DNA from: Candidatus Methanoprimaticola hominis
GTDB taxonomy: Archaea; Thermoplasmatota; Thermoplasmata; Methanomassiliicoccales; Methanomethylophilaceae
Assembly (NCBI GenBank): GCA_006954465.1
Contig: LVVU01000069.1
Location: 1 to 6,318 of the forward strand
DNA length: 6,318 bases
Direction of reading: 5' to 3'
The notes under the pieces were generated by a model. The model was given only the letters and a program-made list of their open reading frames with translations, ran no database searches and was not told where the DNA came from. Numbering within the stretch: position 1 is the first letter of the stretch; every line of letters starts with the position of its first letter. Shown here piece by piece: positions 1 through 3,431 of this stretch. The position numbers and the translations under genes were made by a program.

Positions 1-1075
1 TTCGGAAACGGTTCCCAAAGCCAAGCCATGGGCTTAGACGTATTGGCCGGGGTAGACCGGACATGGGAAATTCTGGAGAATGTCAACGTGGGTGTCGATG
101 CCGCTTTCCTTGATTCCCGCCTCGGCTTCTCGTTTGATTATTTCGTAAAAATGAATAATAATATGTTAATTCCGGTAACTTATCCCAGCATGTTAGGCGC
201 GGAGGCACCCTACTCGAACTCGGGGAAATTACGCACGAACGGCTTCGAGTTGACATTGAACTGGACCGACAAGATCGGCAACGTTGAATACTCTGCCCAA
301 TTCCAGTTGACCGACGCCGTGAACAAATTAGTTGAATACGGAGGTGCCGATACCTATAAACTAGGATTGAACGAGACCCGGGAAGGTTATCCCATGAATT
401 CCTATCGCTTACGTATACGATGGCGTGATCAAGGACCAAGCGGATCTCGACGCTTATAAGAAACTAGAGGGCGTACCTTCCAATATCGGCATCGGAGACG
501 CGAAGTTCAAGGATTTGAACGGCGACGGTAAGATCTCCACCTACGGTGATAAAGATGGGGATGACGGCGACGCCGAATACGTTGGCTCCACCACTCCCCG
601 CTATTCCTTCGGATTGAATCTGGGCGCTAAATGGAACAACTTCGATATCAGCGTATTCTTCCAAGGAGTTGCCAAGCGCACCTTGTTCCGTGAAGGAGAC
701 TTCGCCATGCCTTGGAGCGACTGGTGGAGATACCCGCCCCAGTTCTACTACGGCCAGACATGGAACGAGGATCGCCCGGACGCCTATTATCCCCGCTTGA
801 CGCATGGAGAAATCCGGCATTGGAATTATCAGGCATCCACCCTGCAAAAGATCAACGCCGCCTACATTCGCCTAAAGAATATCCAGATAGGCTACACGCT
901 CCCCAAAGGTGCGTTACAGAAACTAGGCATCGAACGGACACGCTTTTACGTAAGCGGACAGGATCTATTCGAGATACATAACGTAAAAGGAGGATGGGAC
1001 CCCGAGTCGGACAAAGCCGGATTCAATTATCCGTTCCAACGTTATTATTCTTTCGGTATTGACTTAACTTTCTAA
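1..1075 (+). pseudogene. SusC/RagA-family TonB-dependent outer-membrane transporter, C-terminal part, frameshifted
   Basis: This is the C-terminal third of a SusC-type outer-membrane beta-barrel, which imports glycan fragments or peptides with a SusD lipoprotein lid, powered by TonB. The frame is open from base 1, so the plug and N-terminal barrel lie outside the window (about 358 of a usual ~1000 residues are present). Family hallmarks are NVGVDAAFLDSRLGFSFDYF, then SGKLRTNGFELTLNW, an Asp-rich loop DLNGDGKIS, the strand SVFFQG, and the terminal YYSFGIDLTF ending in an aromatic residue before TAA at 1073-1075. Frame 1 carries the protein to the tyrosine codon at 403-405. Frame 2 continues it from 407 (AYVYDGVIKDQ). 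Homologues usually read SYFAYVYDG-like here, so two bases seem to be missing. The defect may be a real mutation or a sequence error. Codon use and gene type are Bacteroidales-like and unlike the sequence after ~1430. Substrate cannot be told. The family call is secure; the cause of the frameshift is not. Confidence 0.9.
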
Positions 1076-1102
1076 GGTTCCACGAAAAAACAAATTAGCA
1101 GT

Positions 1103-1432
1103 ATGAGACGATTTAATATAATTATAGCGCTATCGGCCACACTCGGGCTATCTAGTTGCGACTTGGATATGACACCTATGGATCAAGTGTCCGACGCCGT
1201 ATTTTGGCAAAAGCCTTCCGATTTCGAGTTGGCCGCCAATGATTTCTACTTCAGCCTGATGGAGGCCTCCCAATATATAGATAAGAACTCGGATATCGCT
1301 TTCGGTTCGGGGGCGGACGACGTAAGCGATGGTTCTTATTTAGCACCGGTCAATTCGGATGATTGGGATGAGCCTTGGAAATTCATCCAATCCACTTCCT
1401 ATCTGCTCAAGAAAGCGGAGGAGTCTGGATTG
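1103..1432 (+). CDS. SusD/RagB-family outer-membrane lipoprotein, N-terminal fragment
   Basis: SusD-like proteins are surface lipoproteins that bind glycans and cap the SusC transporter. The ATG at 1103 lies 27 bases after the susC stop, the normal tandem order, and is followed by a short lipoprotein signal peptide: MRR, a hydrophobic stretch from residue 4 to 16, and a lipobox LSSC with the lipidated Cys at residue 19. The mature start, CDLDMTPMDQVSDAVFW, is the classic SusD opening. It is followed by a Trp-containing segment (WDEPWKFIQSTSYLLKKAEE, residues 89-107) matching the first TPR-like helices of the family. A full SusD has roughly 500-600 residues; here only ~110 are present, because the frame then passes into a phosphoglycerate mutase tail. 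The conserved next block of SusD (EARFFRAY-type) is absent. The right edge given is approximate (1424-1447 possible). The loss looks like a sequence junction, not a natural truncation, though that is inferred. Confidence 0.88.
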
Positions 1433-1447
1433 ACCGACGACGAGATC
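1424..1447. other. Probable chimera junction between Bacteroidales and archaeal sequence
   Basis: Left of this interval the frame encodes SusD (residues up to about 107 of the hybrid, KKAEE). Right of it the same frame encodes a phosphoglycerate mutase C-terminus (from about IVGVNIPTGVPLVYEFDENF). The residues between, SGLTDDE, would fit either family, so the break cannot be placed to the base. Codon use shifts at the same place, with AGG arginine and CTC/GAG-rich codons afterwards. A GATC lies at 1444-1447, so a ligation chimera is possible, as is a join by an assembler through a short shared word. No transposase, integrase, tRNA end or repeat is seen that would explain a natural insertion. 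Confidence 0.82.
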
Positions 1448-1591
1448 GTAGGGGTCAACATCCCCACCGGCGTCCCGTTGGTCTACGAGTTCGATGAGAA
1501 CTTCGATGTCATATCCAAGAGGTACCTCGGAGACGAGGACGCGCTCAAGGCGAAGATGGATGCGGTGGCGAACCAGGGCAGGGCCAGGTGA
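1433..1591 (+). CDS. gpmA: 2,3-bisphosphoglycerate-dependent phosphoglycerate mutase, C-terminal fragment
   Basis: GpmA interconverts 3- and 2-phosphoglycerate in glycolysis and gluconeogenesis in the cytoplasm. The last ~50 residues match the end of the cofactor-dependent enzyme closely: NIPTGVPLVYEFDENF, then a YLGDEDAL segment, and the C-terminal tail AVANQGRAR, equivalent to the AVANQGKAK end of the E. coli enzyme, which contributes to the active-site lid. The catalytic RHGxS and the second His lie upstream in the family and are missing because the sequence to the left is SusD. The stop TGA is at 1589-1591. Codon choice (AGG three times, ATA, GTC, AAG) agrees with the archaeal-looking aspS 47 bases downstream, so I assign this fragment to the same genome. 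This mutase type is more typical of bacteria than of methanogens, which mostly use cofactor-independent forms, so a transferred gene in the archaeon is possible. There is no start of its own here; the left edge is approximate. Confidence 0.85.
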   Translation, partial: TDDEIVGVNIPTGVPLVYEFDENFDVISKRYLGDEDALKAKMDAVANQGRAR

Positions 1592-1608
1592 GCGCCTCCG
1601 CGCGCCCC

Positions 1609-1615
1609 TTATATA
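1609..1615 (+). promoter_or_regulatory. Archaeal TATA box for aspS
   Basis: TTATATA stands out in a GC-rich spacer (cgcgcccc before, ggccg after). Its centre is about 27 bases before the aspS ATG at 1639. Archaeal transcription starts about 25 bases after the TATA centre, so the mRNA would begin at or within a few bases of the ATG, a leaderless message. The lack of a GGAGG-like site just before the ATG agrees with this. Confidence 0.65.
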
Positions 1616-1638
1616 GGCCGTTCCTTTCACTCGATACC

Positions 1639-2943
1639 ATGGCAATCATAAAGGCATCGTCACAGGTCGCCGTCGGCGACGGGACCGTCTCCGTGGGCGG
1701 ATGGGTCCAGGACATCAGGAACCTTGGCGGCATCTCGTTCATAACGATGCGCGACAAGTGCGGCACCTACCAGGTGACCATGCCCAAGAAGAAAATCGAT
1801 CCCGAGCTGTTCGGAATGCTCACGACCCTCTCCCGCGAGTCCGTCGTGCGCATCGAGGGCGAGGTTAAGGAGAGCAACCAGACCGCCACCGGATGGGAGA
1901 TCATCCCCTCCGCGGCGGAGGTCATCTCCCCCGCCGCCGTCCCTCTTCCTCTGGGTGTCGTCGACAAGGTCAACGTCGAGATGGACACCCGTCTCAACCA
2001 CCGCTTCATGGACCTCCGCAAACCCGAGGTACGCGCGATCTTCGAGCTCAAGGCTATCATGGTCGAGCTCATCGAGGAGGCCGTCCGTATCAACGGGTTC
2101 GAGCAGGTCTACACGCCGAAGATCTCCGCCGCCGGAGCCGAGGGAGGAGCCGAGCTGTTCAGGGTCCAGTACTTCGACAGGCCCGCCTACCTGGCCCAGT
2201 CCCCCCAGCTCTACAAGCAGATCCTCATGTCCACTGGTCTGGACCGCGTCTATGAGATAGGTCCTGCATTCCGCGCCGAGCAGTCCGACACCAACCGTCA
2301 TGTGACGGAGTTCATCTCCTTCGACGGCGAGATGTCCTGGATCGCCGACGAGGAGGAGGTCATGGCGATGATCGAGGAGATCGTCGACCATGTTCTCAAG
2401 GGATTGAAGGAGCGCGGCGCGAAGCAGCTGGAGATCCTCGGAAAAGAGGTGAACGTACCCGCAAGGCCCTATCCCATCCTCACGTACAGCGAGTGCCTCT
2501 CCATCGTCCAGGCCGCCGGCCTTCCCCTGAAGGAGGGAGACGACCTCGGAACCGAGGGTGAGAAGATCGTCGGAGAGCACATGGCCGCCAAGGGATGCGA
2601 CCTGTACTTCATCGCCGAGTACCCCGAGGAGGCCAAGCCCTTCTACATCATGGAGAAGGACGGGACGCCGTATTCGTTCAGCTTCGACCTGGACTACAAG
2701 GGGCAGGAGATCTCCTCCGGAGGCCAGAGGGAGCACAGGTACGACAAGCTGGTCGAGAGGATGGAGAAGAAGGGGCTCGACCCCGAGGACTTCTCCTTCT
2801 ATCTGGAGTCCTTCAGGTACGGGATGCCTCCCCACGGCGGATGGGGCATCGGTATCGAAAGGCTTCTCGTGAAGGCCCTCGACCTTCCGAACATCAGAGA
2901 GGCCATCCTCTTCCCCAGGGACCCCGCAAGGCTGTCCCCTTGA
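1639..2943 (+). CDS. aspS: Aspartyl-tRNA synthetase, archaeal/eukaryotic (class IIb) type
   Basis: This cytoplasmic enzyme activates aspartate with ATP and charges tRNA-Asp. The 434-residue length fits the archaeal type, which lacks the bacterial insertion domain. Residues 1 to ~100 are the OB-fold anticodon-binding domain (GWVQDIRNLGG, residues 21-31). The catalytic core follows: RFMDLRKPEVRAIF (122-135), motif 1 ending at Pro160 (TPKI), the flexible loop GAEGGAELF around 166-174, QSPQLYKQ (187-194) for Asp binding, motif 2 with FRAE (Arg212) and RH at 220-221, SSGGQREHRYD (359-369), and motif 3 GIGIERL with Arg408. The C-terminus, ILFPRDPARLSP, is typical. The ATG at 1639 is preferred over a GTG at 1588 that overlaps the gpmA stop, because the OB fold begins right after 1639 and the TATA box falls between the two. 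At the two sites reported to set tRNA-Asp/tRNA-Asn discrimination, the enzyme has Gln24 and Thr82-Ala83, matching neither known pattern. The gene looks intact and monocistronic. Confidence 0.97.
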   Translation: MAIIKASSQVAVGDGTVSVGGWVQDIRNLGGISFITMRDKCGTYQVTMPKKKIDPELFGMLTTLSRESVVRIEGEVKESNQTATGWEIIPSAAEVISPAAVPLPLGVVDKVNVEMDTRLNHRFMDLRKPEVRAIFELKAIMVELIEEAVRINGFEQVYTPKISAAGAEGGAELFRVQYFDRPAYLAQSPQLYKQILMSTGLDRVYEIGPAFRAEQSDTNRHVTEFISFDGEMSWIADEEEVMAMIEEIVDHVLKGLKERGAKQLEILGKEVNVPARPYPILTYSECLSIVQAAGLPLKEGDDLGTEGEKIVGEHMAAKGCDLYFIAEYPEEAKPFYIMEKDGTPYSFSFDLDYKGQEISSGGQREHRYDKLVERMEKKGLDPEDFSFYLESFRYGMPPHGGWGIGIERLLVKALDLPNIREAILFPRDPARLSP

Positions 2944-2951
2944 AAACGGAT

Positions 2952-2981
2952 AGGGGGCTCGTCCCCCTTTCCGACCTTTTT
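2952..2981 (+). terminator. Probable aspS transcription terminator
   Basis: Eight bases after the aspS stop there is a compact hairpin: AGGGGG (2952-2957) pairs with CCCCCT (2963-2968) across a five-base loop. TTT follows at once and a run of five T lies at 2977-2981. Archaeal termination depends mainly on T-runs, so the T tract is probably the working part and the hairpin may help. It separates aspS from the next gene, which has its own promoter. Confidence 0.6.
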
Positions 2982-3068
2982 CTATATTCTCTACCTGACG
3001 AGGGTGGCTTTCGTCGGTTCTTTCGGAAAGGCGGATTTGCCGTTGCTCTCCGATCAGCAAGTCCGTCT

Positions 3069-3081
3069 CTCGATCATCGAG
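3069..3081. repeat. Short perfect dyad (6+1+6)
   Basis: CTCGATCATCGAG reads the same on both strands around a central C at 3075. It lies about 200 bases upstream of the TATA box at 3283, far from an operator position, so its role is unknown. It could arise by chance. Confidence 0.35.
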
Positions 3082-3173
3082 CAGGTCTGTTCACGCTCGA
3101 AGCATAGTCGGATCCGTAAGACGAGGGATTCGTAGGCCAATGCAGTCGCAAGACGGTGACTCGACTATACATG

Positions 3174-3183
3174 ATATGCATAT
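3174..3183. repeat. Ten-base palindrome in the upstream AT-rich block
   Basis: ATATGCATAT is a perfect palindrome about 100 bases upstream of the TATA box at 3283. Sites of this kind can bind dimeric regulators, but AT-rich palindromes are common by chance. No factor can be named. Confidence 0.35.
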
Positions 3184-3192
3184 TACAAGGTT

Positions 3193-3207
3193 ATGGTATC
3201 ATGGTAT
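3193..3207. repeat. Direct repeat of ATGGTAT
   Basis: ATGGTAT occurs at 3193-3199 and again at 3201-3207, separated by one C. The eight-base period is short of one helical turn. It lies in the AT-rich block upstream of the surface protein promoter. Function is unknown. Confidence 0.35.
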
Positions 3208-3212
3208 GTGAA

Positions 3213-3240
3213 TACTATAATAGTACTTTAATGGGTACTA
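3213..3240. repeat. Overlapping inverted repeats upstream of the surface-protein promoter
   Basis: TACTATAATAGTA (3213-3225) is a 6+1+6 dyad. TAGTAC at 3221-3226 also pairs with GTACTA at 3235-3240 across eight bases. The two share the bases 3221-3225, so only one could form at a time as a hairpin; as DNA they could be paired operator half-sites. They end 42 bases before the TATA box at 3283. A regulatory role is inferred from position only. Confidence 0.4.
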
Positions 3241-3282
3241 GAAACATTAAAAATCCATTTTTCGAAGCGAGTGTGTGGAATC

Positions 3283-3292
3283 ATATATAAAA
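3283..3292 (+). promoter_or_regulatory. Archaeal TATA box for the surface protein gene
   Basis: ATATATAAAA is the best TATA-box match in the window and follows a GC-richer stretch (gtgtgtggaatc). Transcription is expected near 3312-3317, which would leave a leader of about 115-120 bases before the ATG at 3432. This contrasts with aspS, whose promoter gives almost no leader. Confidence 0.65.
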
Positions 3293-3353
3293 TTAGGACC
3301 ACGATTGAGTCATCTGAGGCCACCCACTAATATGTCGGTCGTCTGAGTCTATG

Positions 3354-3400
3354 TAGCATCATGTTGACGAGCATCGGAGAGGATGGAGTGCGTGATGCTA
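3354..3400 (+). promoter_or_regulatory. Leader hairpin in the 5' untranslated region
   Basis: TAGCATCA (3354-3361) is the exact reverse complement of TGATGCTA (3393-3400). Pairing can continue inward through T3362-G3392 (wobble), G3363-C3391 and T3364-G3390 (wobble), giving an 11-pair stem. The enclosed loop can form a small inner stem, CATC (3372-3375) with GATG (3382-3385). The hairpin lies wholly within the predicted leader, so it would exist in the mRNA. No known riboswitch class is recognised. Confidence 0.5.
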
Positions 3401-3404
3401 GAAA

Positions 3405-3422
3405 TCTGGGCGGAAGCCCGGA
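3405..3422 (+). promoter_or_regulatory. GNRA-tetraloop hairpin touching the ribosome binding site
   Basis: TCTGGGC (3405-3411) pairs with GCCCGGA (3416-3422), with one T-G wobble, around a GGAA tetraloop, a stable GNRA type. Its 3' arm uses the first three bases of the GGAGG ribosome binding site (3420-3424). The fold could therefore limit ribosome access, or open when the site is used. That this regulates translation is inferred. Confidence 0.5.
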
Positions 3423-3424
3423 GG
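3420..3424 (+). promoter_or_regulatory. Shine-Dalgarno site fixing the start at 3432
   Basis: GGAGG lies seven bases before the ATG at 3432. The in-frame stop TAG at 3399-3401 has no other ATG between it and 3432, so this start is well fixed. The site overlaps the hairpin at 3405-3422. Confidence 0.8.
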
Positions 3425-3431
3425 AATAGAC

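Larger units (their letters stand above)
2982..3282. other. Intergenic region without a supported gene
   Basis: I find no credible gene here on either strand: open frames are short or antisense shadows, and no tRNA or rRNA pattern is visible. The left part (to ~3165) has mixed composition with one good dyad at 3069-3081. The right part (~3165-3262) is clearly AT-rich and holds several overlapping palindromes and a direct repeat just upstream of a strong TATA box. This suggests a control region for the downstream surface protein gene. Confidence 0.6.

Noticed and set aside
1..1430. Natural transfer of a SusC/SusD glycan-uptake locus into an archaeon
   Set aside because: These proteins need an outer membrane and TonB, which such archaea lack. 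The genes are cut off in mid-frame, and no mobile element or attachment site is seen.
1588..1638. GTG at 1588 as an earlier aspS start overlapping the gpmA stop
   Set aside because: It would add 17 residues not seen in the family, and the TATA box lies inside this stretch, so a transcript from that promoter would not contain the GTG.
1660..3060. Open frame of 466 codons on the minus strand opposite aspS
   Set aside because: It is a shadow of GC-rich aspS codons. The plus strand carries all class II synthetase motifs, whereas the antisense product is Leu/Gly/Asp-rich with no known domain.
2990..3170. A tRNA or small RNA gene in the gap after aspS
   Set aside because: I looked for a T-loop GTTCRANYC pattern, an acceptor stem pair and CCA-adjacent ends and found none. 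A weak stem at 2997-3015 is too poor to call.
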